DNA of 58,028 nucleotides from CAWIUB01 sp963839175 (GTDB lineage: Bacteria; Actinomycetota; Actinomycetes; Mycobacteriales; Jatrophihabitantaceae), in contig CAWIUB010000012.1 of the NCBI GenBank assembly GCA_963839175.1, positions 1 to 58,028 on the forward strand, read 5' to 3'. Below, one piece after another: positions 25,048-32,254 of this stretch. The position numbers were made by a program, and so were the translations under genes. Under the pieces are notes generated by a model, which was given only the letters and a program-made list of their open reading frames with translations, ran no database searches and was not told the DNA's origin. The first letter of the stretch is position 1. Each line of letters begins with the position of its first letter.

Positions 25048-25726
25048 CGGGCACCTCCATCGCGATATCTGATGCTATCACCGTGTCGGAGTTGCACCGA
25101 GTCACTGCACTGCAGCCTGGCTGAGACGCACGGCGGATCCGCAGGCCATCGAACGCCACCGTGCAGATGCTGTCCGCAAGACGGTCCGGATCGGTCGGGC
25201 CGCCGGGGCGGTACCACTCGGCGATCGAGTTCACCATGCCGAACAGCAGCCGCGCGGTCGCAGCCGGGTCGATGTCCGGCCGGATATCGCCGTCGCCTTC
25301 GGCCTCTTTGACCAGGTCAGCCACCAGCCGGTCGAAGTGCCGCCGCCGCTGCAGCGCCCGGCGCTCCACCTCGGTGTTCCCGCGAATTCGCAGCAGCAGG
25401 GTGACGTACGGCAGCCGCTCGACGAGCACCTGCACGCTCGCGCGCACCAGGTGCTCCAGGCGGGCGATGGCCGGCTCGTCGAGCGAGCGGGTCTGCGCCG
25501 CAACCGCGAACAAGCCGTCGAGTGCTCGGTCCACCGCGCGGCGCAGCAGCTCCTGCTTGCTGTCGACATGGTGGTAGATGGCCGACTTGGTGACGCCGAG
25601 GCGCCGGGCGAGGTCCTCCATGCTCGTGCCGTCGTAGCCGCGTTCATTGAAGACCTCGACTGCAACGGTGAGCAGGGACTCTGCGTCGTAGCCGGGTCGG
25701 CCCCGGCCACGCGTCGAGCCCGTCAC
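24995..25726 (-). CDS. TetR-family regulator of the phenylacetate locus (PaaR-like), extended C-terminus
   Basis: The 243-residue regulator has a TetR HTH (LLTVAVEVFNERGYDGTSME, then LARRLGVTKSAIYHHVDSKQ). The body ends around VAFDGLRIRR, where actinobacterial PaaR homologues normally stop. Here about 40 further residues run into vapB, suggesting the native 3' end was replaced when the toxin-antitoxin pair arrived. GTG 25726 overlaps the paaI stop (GTGA). Together with PaaI it is divergent from paaABCDE, so it probably represses the paa promoter, released by phenylacetyl-CoA. Confidence 0.85.
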   Translation of the reverse strand: MTGSTRGRGRPGYDAESLLTVAVEVFNERGYDGTSMEDLARRLGVTKSAIYHHVDSKQELLRRAVDRALDGLFAVAAQTRSLDEPAIARLEHLVRASVQVLVERLPYVTLLLRIRGNTEVERRALQRRRHFDRLVADLVKEAEGDGDIRPDIDPAATARLLFGMVNSIAEWYRPGGPTDPDRLADSICTVAFDGLRIRRASQPGCSAVTRCNSDTVIASDIAMEVPDVRCPDPRRSGRRPRRH

Positions 25727-26124
25727 TGATTCGCCAGCTGCTGGCTGTGCCCGCGGAACTCGGCGACCACATCCGTGCCGCGTCGAACAGTGACGTCGTA
25801 GACGCCGCGTCGTCCGTAGCGGGTGCGCAACACCGCCTCGGCCAGCAGCTCGTCGCCGAGCCGGGCCGCCGAGACGAAGGTGATCTCGGCGCTGGCCGCG
25901 ACGGTAGCCGGGCCGGCGCTGTTGCATGCACACGCGAATGCGGTGTCGGCCAGCGCGAAGACGATTCCCCCATGTGCGATGGCGTGCCCGTTGACCATGT
26001 CCGGTCGCACTCGCAGCCGGGCGACGGCGCGGTTGTCGTCTGCCTCGACGAGCTCGATGCCGAGTGCGGCCGACGCTCGGTCGGCCGCCAGCATGGCCTG
26101 CACACTGTCTGGTCTCTCAACCAC
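25723..26124 (-). CDS. paaI: PaaI-type hotdog acyl-CoA thioesterase
   Basis: The 133-residue hotdog-fold protein has the PaaI signature NGHAIAHGGIVFALADTAFA, with the catalytic Asp region, and a C-terminal VYDVTVRRGTDVVAEFRGHSQ. PaaI hydrolyses hydroxyphenylacetyl-CoA and dead-end thioesters to free CoA in the aerobic phenylacetate pathway. It is the first gene of the divergent paaI-tetR unit; the start ATG 26124 is 44 bases from paaA, with the operator palindrome between. Confidence 0.92.
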   Translation of the reverse strand: MVERPDSVQAMLAADRASAALGIELVEADDNRAVARLRVRPDMVNGHAIAHGGIVFALADTAFACACNSAGPATVAASAEITFVSAARLGDELLAEAVLRTRYGRRGVYDVTVRRGTDVVAEFRGHSQQLANQ

Positions 26125-26134
26125 GCACCGAATA

Positions 26135-26154
26135 TACTGAATGATCGGTCAGTA
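26135..26154. promoter_or_regulatory. Putative PaaR operator between paaI and paaA
   Basis: TACTGA (26135-26140) and TCAGTA (26149-26154) form a perfect inverted repeat separated by 8 bases containing GATCGG. It sits in the only intergenic gap of the divergent paaI/paaA units, just before the AGGAGG of paaA. Position and form suit a TetR-family dimer controlling both directions. Binding is inferred, not shown. Confidence 0.6.
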
Positions 26155-26168
26155 ATACAGGAGGCGTG

Positions 26169-27131
26169 ATGGTGACCGCACGACTCGATCTGCAAACGCA
26201 CTTCGACGACGCGATGGAGCACAACCATCGCATCGAGCCGCGTGACTGGATGCCGGACGGATACCGCCAGACGCTGATCCGGCAGATTGCGCAGCACGCG
26301 CACTCCGAGATCATCGGCATGCAGCCGGAGGGCCAGTGGATCACTCGCGCACCGTCCCTGCGGCGTAAGGCGATTCTGCTGGCCAAGGTGCAGGACGAGG
26401 CCGGGCACGGCATGTACCTCTACTCGGCGACCGAGACGCTCGGGGCCGATCGGGCCGACCTCACCCAGCGCCTCCTGGATGGCAAGCAGAAGTACTCGTC
26501 GATCTTCAACTACCCGACCTTGACCTACGCCGATGTTGGTGTGATCGGATGGCTGGTCGACGGTGCGGCGATCTGCAACCAGGTGCCGCTATGCCGCAGC
26601 TCCTACGGGCCGTACGCGCGGGCGATGATCCGCATCTGCAAAGAGGAGTCCTTCCACCAGCGGCAGGGTTACGAGCTGCTCATGACCATGATGCGCGGCA
26701 CCGCCACTCAGCGGGAGATGGTGCAGGACGCGACGGATCGGTGGTGGTGGCCGTCGCTGATGATGTTCGGTCCGCCGGACGCGAACTCGCCGAACACCGT
26801 GCAGTCCATGGCGTGGGGCATCAAGCGGCACACCAACGACGAGCTGCGCCAGCGCTTCGTCGACATGACCGTGCCGCAGGCCGAGGCGCTCAGGGTGACA
26901 TTGCCGGACCCGGAGCTGCGATGGAACGACGGCCGCGGCCACTACGACTTCGGTTCCGTCGACTGGGACGAGTTCAAGCGCGTGGTGTCCGGGAACGGTC
27001 CATGCAACGCAGAGCGAATCGCCAACCGCCGCAAGGCACACGACGACGGAGCATGGGTGCGCGAGGCCGCCCTCGCGTACGCGGCCAAGACTGCGTCCAC
27101 TCCGACTTGTTCGACCGGGGGCGCGCCATGA
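26169..27131 (+). CDS. paaA: 1,2-phenylacetyl-CoA epoxidase, catalytic subunit A
   Basis: The 320-residue di-iron monooxygenase subunit epoxidises the ring of phenylacetyl-CoA. Metal-site segments are seen in KVQDEAGHGMYLYSATE and CKEESFHQRQGYELL; QHAHSEIIGMQPEGQW and DRWWWPSLMMFGPPDAN are strongly PaaA-like. AGGAGG precedes it; ATG 26169 is chosen, with GTG 26166 and 26172 as close alternatives. The stop overlaps the paaB start (ATGA). The 3' end forms the left arm of a 19-bp inverted repeat. Confidence 0.95.
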   Translation: MVTARLDLQTHFDDAMEHNHRIEPRDWMPDGYRQTLIRQIAQHAHSEIIGMQPEGQWITRAPSLRRKAILLAKVQDEAGHGMYLYSATETLGADRADLTQRLLDGKQKYSSIFNYPTLTYADVGVIGWLVDGAAICNQVPLCRSSYGPYARAMIRICKEESFHQRQGYELLMTMMRGTATQREMVQDATDRWWWPSLMMFGPPDANSPNTVQSMAWGIKRHTNDELRQRFVDMTVPQAEALRVTLPDPELRWNDGRGHYDFGSVDWDEFKRVVSGNGPCNAERIANRRKAHDDGAWVREAALAYAAKTASTPTCSTGGAP

Positions 27132-27158
27132 CACGCGCACGGTCGAACAAGTCGGAGT
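27099..27158 (+). repeat. 19-bp perfect inverted repeat bracketing the paaA stop/paaB start
   Basis: Positions 27099-27117 and 27140-27158 are exact inverted copies (19 bp; core TCCGACTTGTTCGACCG). The 22-base loop contains the paaB ATG and itself has GCGCG/CGCGC that could extend the stem. In mRNA this would hide the paaB start codon in a very stable hairpin. The right arm is followed by a 12-base direct repeat (27151-27162 and 27166-27177). Confidence 0.9.
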
Positions 27159-27460
27159 ACGGAGAGTCGGAGTACGGGAAGGCGGAATGGCCACTGTTCG
27201 AGGTGTTCCTGCGGGGCAAGCGCGGGCTGAACCACGTGCACGTTGGTTCCTTGCATGCGTCCGACGCGACGATGGCGCTGCGGCACGCCCGCGATCTCTA
27301 CACCCGGCGAAACGAGGGCGTAAGCATCTGGGTCGTGAATACCGCCGATATCACGGCTTCGAGTCCGGACGAGAAGGATCCGTTCTTCGCGCCGAGCGGG
27401 GACAAGGTCTATCGGCATCCGACCTTCTACGCCATCCCCGACAACGTGCCGCACATGTGA
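27128..27460 (+). CDS. paaB: 1,2-phenylacetyl-CoA epoxidase, subunit B
   Basis: The 110-residue PaaB has the family core WPLFEVFLRGKRGLNHVHVG and ADATMALRHARDLYTRRNEG-like spacing (here DATMALRHARDLYTRR), ending HPTFYAIPDNVPHM. PaaB is a small structural subunit of the PaaABCE epoxidase. The start ATG overlaps the paaA stop. The first 18 or so residues (SNKSEYGESEYGKAE) are low-complexity and derive from the inverted and direct repeats, so this leader looks like a recent local duplication rather than conserved protein. Confidence 0.92.
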   Translation: MTRARSNKSEYGESEYGKAEWPLFEVFLRGKRGLNHVHVGSLHASDATMALRHARDLYTRRNEGVSIWVVNTADITASSPDEKDPFFAPSGDKVYRHPTFYAIPDNVPHM

Positions 27461-28332
27461 TGGGCTTCGACAACGCCTACGAGGCGATCATCGAGGACAA
27501 TGACGAACTGCGGTGGGCGTTCGGCACCGGCTTCGACGACCCGCTCAGCGGCATCGACGCCGTGCCGCCCGATGGTGTCGACGGCGATGATCTCGCCGCG
27601 TACTGCCTGATGCTCGGCGACGACGCCCTGGTCATGTCGCATCGGCTGCAGGAGTGGGTGGCGCGCGCACCGGAGCTGGAGGAGGAGACCGCGCTGGCCA
27701 ACATCGGGCTCGACCTGCTCGGCCAGGCCCGCCTGCTGCTCACCCGAGCCGGCCAGGTCGATGGCAGCGGACGCAGCGAGGACGACTACGCGTTCGGCCG
27801 CGATGTTGCCCAGTTCCGCAACGTCCGGCTCGTCGAGGGCTCGGACGCCGACTTCGGCACGCTGACGGTGCGGCTGCTCGTCTTCGCCGCGTGGCGGCTG
27901 GCGTTGCTCGACCGGCTGCGTGGCTTTCGCGACCAGATGCTGGCGGCGATCGCCGAAAAGGGCGTCAAGGAACTGACCTACCACCGCGACTACGCCGCGC
28001 AGTGGGTCGTCCGGCTGGGCGACGGCACACCCCTGTCGCATGAGCGCGCGCAGGGCGGTGTCGACGCCGTCGAGTCGTTCGTCGCCGAGCTGTTCGAGCC
28101 GACCGACGTGGAGCGCCGGCTGGCCGCGGACGGGGTAGCGGTCGACCCGGCAGCCCTGCGAGGCGAGGTCGAGGGCGTGCTGCACCAGGTACTGGCCACG
28201 GCGACGCTGCACCGGCCCGCGCACATCACCTCAGATCGCTCCGGACGCGACGGGCCCCGTACCGAGGCGATGACCGCGCTCGTGGCCGAACTGCAGAGCG
28301 TGGCCCGCGCACACCCGGGAGCGACGTGGTGA
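27460..28332 (+). CDS. paaC: 1,2-phenylacetyl-CoA epoxidase, subunit C
   Basis: This 290-residue ferritin-like subunit has LAAYCLMLGDDALVMSHRLQ, LANIGLDLLGQARLLL and GVKELTYHRDYAAQWVVRLG, diagnostic of PaaC. PaaC pairs with PaaA in the epoxidase heterotetramer and lacks a complete di-iron site. ATG 27460 overlaps the paaB stop (TGATG). It overlaps paaD by four bases. Confidence 0.95.
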   Translation: MGFDNAYEAIIEDNDELRWAFGTGFDDPLSGIDAVPPDGVDGDDLAAYCLMLGDDALVMSHRLQEWVARAPELEEETALANIGLDLLGQARLLLTRAGQVDGSGRSEDDYAFGRDVAQFRNVRLVEGSDADFGTLTVRLLVFAAWRLALLDRLRGFRDQMLAAIAEKGVKELTYHRDYAAQWVVRLGDGTPLSHERAQGGVDAVESFVAELFEPTDVERRLAADGVAVDPAALRGEVEGVLHQVLATATLHRPAHITSDRSGRDGPRTEAMTALVAELQSVARAHPGATW

Positions 28333-28817
28333 CTGACCTTGCGCAGCTCGTCGCCGACGTGCCCGATCCCGAGCTCCCGGTGGTGACGATCGGCGACCTG
28401 GGGATCTTGCGTGGGGTCGAGGTCGGCGATGGCCGGGTGCGCGTGACGATCACCCCGACCTACTCGGGCTGCCCGGCCTTGTCACAGATCGCTCACGACG
28501 TCGGGCTGCGCCTGAAACGCAGCGGCTGCCAGGACGTCGAAGTGCGCACGGTGCTGACCCCGCCATGGACCACCGACTGGATCACCGACGCGGGACGGCG
28601 CAAGCTCGCCGCCGCGGGTGTCGCGCCGCCGCTCCCGGCACCGGCGCGTTCGGGGCCCGTGCCGATCACCCTCGGCCCGACCGCTCGCGTGGTGCGCTGC
28701 CCCCGCTGCGGTTCGGCGGCGACCGAGCTGCGTTCCGCATTCGGCGCGACGGCCTGCAAGGCGCTGTACCGGTGCCGTGCGTGCGCCGAGCCGTTCGAGT
28801 ACGTCAAGGAGATATGA
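28329..28817 (+). CDS. paaD: PaaD, Fe-S/maturation factor of the epoxidase
   Basis: This protein of about 162 residues has an N-terminal MIP18/DUF59 domain (DVPDPELPVVTIGDLG, TPTYSGCPAL) and a C-terminal cysteine module (CPRCGSAATEL, then CKALYRCRACAEPFEY). PaaD is required for an active phenylacetyl-CoA epoxidase, probably for its iron or Fe-S assembly. GTG 28329 gives a GTGA overlap with paaC; GTG 28326 is also possible. It overlaps paaE by ATGA. Confidence 0.93.
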   Translation: MTDLAQLVADVPDPELPVVTIGDLGILRGVEVGDGRVRVTITPTYSGCPALSQIAHDVGLRLKRSGCQDVEVRTVLTPPWTTDWITDAGRRKLAAAGVAPPLPAPARSGPVPITLGPTARVVRCPRCGSAATELRSAFGATACKALYRCRACAEPFEYVKEI

Positions 28818-29893
28818 GCGTGACGAGCGTGCTGCGCCGCTCCGAGTTCCGGCGGCTGACCGTTGCACAAAAAGACCAGCTCTGCGAAGACGCCGTCGCG
28901 ATCACCTTCGACGTGCCGGCGGACGTCGCGCCGGAATTCCACTTCCGGGCAGGGCAATGGCTGACCGTTCGGCGATTCATAGACGGACGCGACGAGCGGC
29001 GCAGCTACTCGATCTGTGCGCCAGAAGGGGCGCCCGCCCGCATCGGAGTGCGCGAGGTGCCCGACGGCGCGGTCTCCAGCTGGCTGGTGCACGACATTGG
29101 GCCCGGCGACCAGATCGAGGTCCAGCCGCCGTCCGGAACGTTCACCGCCGACCTGACGCAGCCGGGCCACCAGGTGCTGATCGCCGCCGGGTCCGGAATC
29201 ACGCCGGTGCTCTCGATCGCCGCCTGCGTGCTGCGCAATCCGTTGTCCCGGGTCACTCTGCTGTACGGCAACCGGCGCACCGACTCGGTGATGTTCGCCG
29301 ACGAGCTGGCCGACCTGAAGGATGCGCACCCCACCCGGCTGCAGCTCGTTCACGTGCTGTCCCGCGAGTCGCAGGAGGTCGAGCTGTTCAACGGCCGGCT
29401 GGATGCGGCCCGGCTGGCCGCCCTGGTCCCGGTGTGTTGCGGTGACCCACGCACGGTCGAGCACTGGTGGCTCTGCGGCCCATACGGCATGACCATCGAC
29501 GCGATCACCTTGCTGCGCAATCTCGGCGTCGACCCGGCACGAATACACCGCGAACTGTTCTACGTCGAGGACACGCCCCCCGAGCAAGCTCAGCACATCG
29601 ACGCATCGCCGATCGGCGCGGCACAGGTGACTGTCGTGCTCGACGGCCGGTCGACAACCACCGCGGTCGGCCGCGACACCCCGATTCTCGACGGCGCCCA
29701 GGGGGTTCGGCCCGATCTGCCCTTCGCCTGCAAGGGCGGTGTGTGCGGTACCTGCCGGGCCAAGGTCGTCTGCGGCGAGGTCCGGATGCGCCGCAACTTC
29801 GCGCTCGAGGACAACGAAATCGACGAGGGCTACGTCCTCACCTGCCAATCGATTCCGGTGTCGGACGAGATCACCGTCGACTACGACGCCTGA
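28814..29893 (+). CDS. paaE: 1,2-phenylacetyl-CoA epoxidase reductase, subunit E
   Basis: This 359-residue electron-transfer subunit has, in order, an FAD domain (RRSYSICAPE), an NAD domain (LIAAGSGITPVLSIA, LCGPYGM) and a C-terminal plant-type [2Fe-2S] ferredoxin with CKGGVCGTCRAKV and a fourth cysteine in LTCQSI. It passes NADPH electrons to the PaaA di-iron centre. It is the last intact gene of the paa operon; a decayed acyl-CoA ligase follows after 19 bases. Confidence 0.95.
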   Translation: MSVTSVLRRSEFRRLTVAQKDQLCEDAVAITFDVPADVAPEFHFRAGQWLTVRRFIDGRDERRSYSICAPEGAPARIGVREVPDGAVSSWLVHDIGPGDQIEVQPPSGTFTADLTQPGHQVLIAAGSGITPVLSIAACVLRNPLSRVTLLYGNRRTDSVMFADELADLKDAHPTRLQLVHVLSRESQEVELFNGRLDAARLAALVPVCCGDPRTVEHWWLCGPYGMTIDAITLLRNLGVDPARIHRELFYVEDTPPEQAQHIDASPIGAAQVTVVLDGRSTTTAVGRDTPILDGAQGVRPDLPFACKGGVCGTCRAKVVCGEVRMRRNFALEDNEIDEGYVLTCQSIPVSDEITVDYDA

Positions 29894-29912
29894 CCCGCCC
29901 TATCGTCGTTCC

Positions 29913-30607
29913 ATGAGAGCCGTCAGCTACGCGAGCGGCTCCTCAGAACTACCCCTGCTCGGTGAGACGATCGGCGACAACTTCGACCGGACGGTAGCGG
30001 CGTACAGCGATCGTGACGCGCTGGTCGACTGCCCCACCGGTCGACTTACGGCGAGCTGGCTCGCGACGTCGACCTGCTCGCCCTCGGCCTGCTCGCGTCC
30101 GGGGCCGACAAAGGCGACCGGGTGGGTATCTGGGCCCCGAACGTGCCGGAGTGGACGCAGGTCCAGTACGCCACGGCGATGAACGGGGCCATTCTCGTCA
30201 ACATCAACCCGGCATATCGGGTGCATGAACTCGAGTACGTCCTTACCCAGTCCGGCGTGCGGGCGCTGGTGGCGGTGCCGCAATTCAAGGCGTCCGATGA
30301 CGCGGCGATGATCGTCGAGGTCCGGCCAAGGTGCCTGAACGACCCGGACTTCGCGTCGTTCGACCTGTCGAGCCTGCGCACGGGCATCATGGCAGACTCG
30401 CCGTGCCCGGTGGAGGTGATGAAGCAGGTCATCGACCGGATGGGCATGCCCGACGTGACGATCTGCTATGGCATGACCGAGACGTCGCCCGCGTCGTGGC
30501 AGACGCGCGTCGACGACACACTCGACCAGCGCACGGCAACCGTCGGCCGGGTGCACCCGCACCTCGAGATGGGCGAACGGTCCGTCGAGCTGCTCGGCCT
30601 GCGCTAA
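29913..30607 (+). pseudogene. Decayed AMP-binding acyl-CoA ligase
   Basis: ATG 29913 begins SYASGSSELPLLGETIGDNF, a fatty-acyl-CoA synthetase start. The frame is lost near 30050, and the homology resumes in another frame at about 30110 with VGIWAPNVPEWTQVQYA and AILVNINPAYRVHELEY. After VRPRC the central part, including the AMP-binding P-loop, is missing; then FASFDLSSLRTGIMADSPCP, TICYGMTETSPASW and VGRVHPHLEM follow before a premature end. So the gene has a frameshift, an internal deletion and a lost C-terminal domain. It cannot encode a working ligase and does not replace paaK. Confidence 0.88.
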
Positions 30608-31723
30608 TCAGCTCGGCGGCCGTGCTGCGAGGTCCGCGCACTGCCGGTCACGTTCCCACTCGGCGTTGATGCGCGCGGCGTCGGCACCGGTCGCCGGAAC
30701 AGGTACCCCGGCGTCGTCCAGGTGGGCGGGCGCGAAGCTTGCCGCCGTTACCTTTGATCCGCTGAACGTCAGCGTCAGCACGCCGTTGTCGTCCTGCTCG
30801 TTGCCGAACGAGCGCCACCACAGGTAGTTGGACAGCCCATAGGCGACGTATGCGCCGTCTGGGCGCCAGCCGGCGCCCTGCAACAGGTGAGCGTGCGTAC
30901 CGACGACCGCGCTGGCGCCGGCGGCCACCAGGGTCTGCTGCAAGCTCCGCTGGTCGGCGTTCGGGCAGCTGGTGTACTCGGTGCCCCAGTGGATGTAGAC
31001 GACCACCAGGTACCCGGCGGCCTTGGCCGCACGCACCCCTTGCACCAGCTCATTGGAGTAGGCGTTCGCGATGCCCGCGGAATTCGGACCAGCGGTGAAG
31101 TGGGCGAGTGTCTCGTCCAGCACCTGGCTGGCCGCAAGCACGGCGATACGCACGCCGTTGACGGTCGTCGTGTAGGGCGCGTAGGCCTGGCTGGCATTGG
31201 CCCCGATTCCGACGACCGGGAAGCGTGACGCGGCGATCGCCGTGAGCGTCTGTTGCAGGCCAGCCGCACCGTAGTCGGCGCCGTGGTTGTTGGCCATCGT
31301 CGCGATGTCGACGCCCGCGGCCCGCAGCGCGGTCAGCGCGCTCGGCGGCGCCTGGAAGGTGAACGATTTGATCTCCGGCCGCCCGCCCATGGCGATCGCC
31401 GTCTCGAGGTTGACCATGGCCAGGTCGGCCTTGCTCAACTGTGCGGTGGCCACGCCAAAGGTGGTCGACGGGCCCTGGGCGAGCCGGGCGGCGGTGCGTT
31501 CGGCGAAGTTGACGTCCCCCGCGAATGCGAAGGTGAACCGGCCGGATGGCCGAGCCGGGGTGGTCGGCGGCGACGGCTGGGTGGTCGCTGACGCTGGTGT
31601 CCGGCTCGCTGCCGTCGGCGGTACGGCGCCGGGTGTTCCGTGCGAGGTGACGATTTGCGCGCACGCGGCGAGTGTGCACGCCGCGACGGCGGAGGCTGCA
31701 ACGAGCGGGCGGCGCGGCTTCAT
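30608..31723 (-). CDS. CapA-family metallophosphatase-like lipoprotein
   Basis: The 371-residue exported lipoprotein has a signal peptide ending in the lipobox LAAC, a Ser/Thr/Pro linker, and the CapA/PgsA fold: FAFAGDVNFAER, MVNLETAI, DIATMANNHGADYG, VYIHWGTEYT and VVGTHAHLLQG, with the metal-binding Asp, Asn and His residues in place. CapA proteins take part in poly-gamma-glutamate export, but without capBC nearby the role is unknown. ATG 31723 is preferred over 31744. It is convergent with the ligase pseudogene, with no gap. Confidence 0.88.
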   Translation of the reverse strand: MKPRRPLVAASAVAACTLAACAQIVTSHGTPGAVPPTAASRTPASATTQPSPPTTPARPSGRFTFAFAGDVNFAERTAARLAQGPSTTFGVATAQLSKADLAMVNLETAIAMGGRPEIKSFTFQAPPSALTALRAAGVDIATMANNHGADYGAAGLQQTLTAIAASRFPVVGIGANASQAYAPYTTTVNGVRIAVLAASQVLDETLAHFTAGPNSAGIANAYSNELVQGVRAAKAAGYLVVVYIHWGTEYTSCPNADQRSLQQTLVAAGASAVVGTHAHLLQGAGWRPDGAYVAYGLSNYLWWRSFGNEQDDNGVLTLTFSGSKVTAASFAPAHLDDAGVPVPATGADAARINAEWERDRQCADLAARPPS

Positions 31724-31782
31724 GGCGGGACTATCGGACCACATCCGGTTCTGTGCCGGACAGTGGGTGCCAGACTGACGTC

Positions 31783-32187
31783 ATGGCGGAGCCGCTGACC
31801 ACCGACCGCAACGTCCTGGGCGGTGAACTGGAAGTCTGTGGCACCGACCCGGTGACTGGCTTCTACCGTGACGGCTGCTGCGCCACCGGACCGGAGGACC
31901 TCGGCAGCCATACCGTCTGCGCGGTCGTCACCACCGAATTCCTTGCCCACCAACGGGAGGTCGGCAATGATCTGATCAGCCCGCGCCCGGAGTACCAGTT
32001 CGCGGGGCTGCATCCCGGCGACCGATGGTGCGTCGTCGCGGCGCGTTGGCTGCAGGCCTACCACGCAGGTGTCGCCGCCCCGGTGGTGCTCGCGGCGACG
32101 CATGAGCGCACGCTCGACATCGTCCCGTTCGAGGCGCTGCGTGAGCACGCTGTCGACGTCCCGGCCGATCCCAGCTCGCTCGGATAA
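31783..32187 (+). CDS. DUF2237 family protein
   Basis: The 134-residue protein contains NVLGGELEVCGTDPVTGFYR, DGCCATGPEDLGSHTVCAVV and FLAHQREVGNDLISP, the conserved DUF2237 core. The family is widespread and uncharacterised; the conserved cysteines may bind metal or have redox roles (speculation). ATG 31783 is supported by family length. thrS follows 67 bases downstream. Confidence 0.9.
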   Translation: MAEPLTTDRNVLGGELEVCGTDPVTGFYRDGCCATGPEDLGSHTVCAVVTTEFLAHQREVGNDLISPRPEYQFAGLHPGDRWCVVAARWLQAYHAGVAAPVVLAATHERTLDIVPFEALREHAVDVPADPSSLG

Positions 32188-32254
32188 GTCTTCGGACCGC
32201 TCTGCGTACCCCACTAGCATCGACTGGTCTGGTTCGTCCGAGCGAGGAGTTCTC

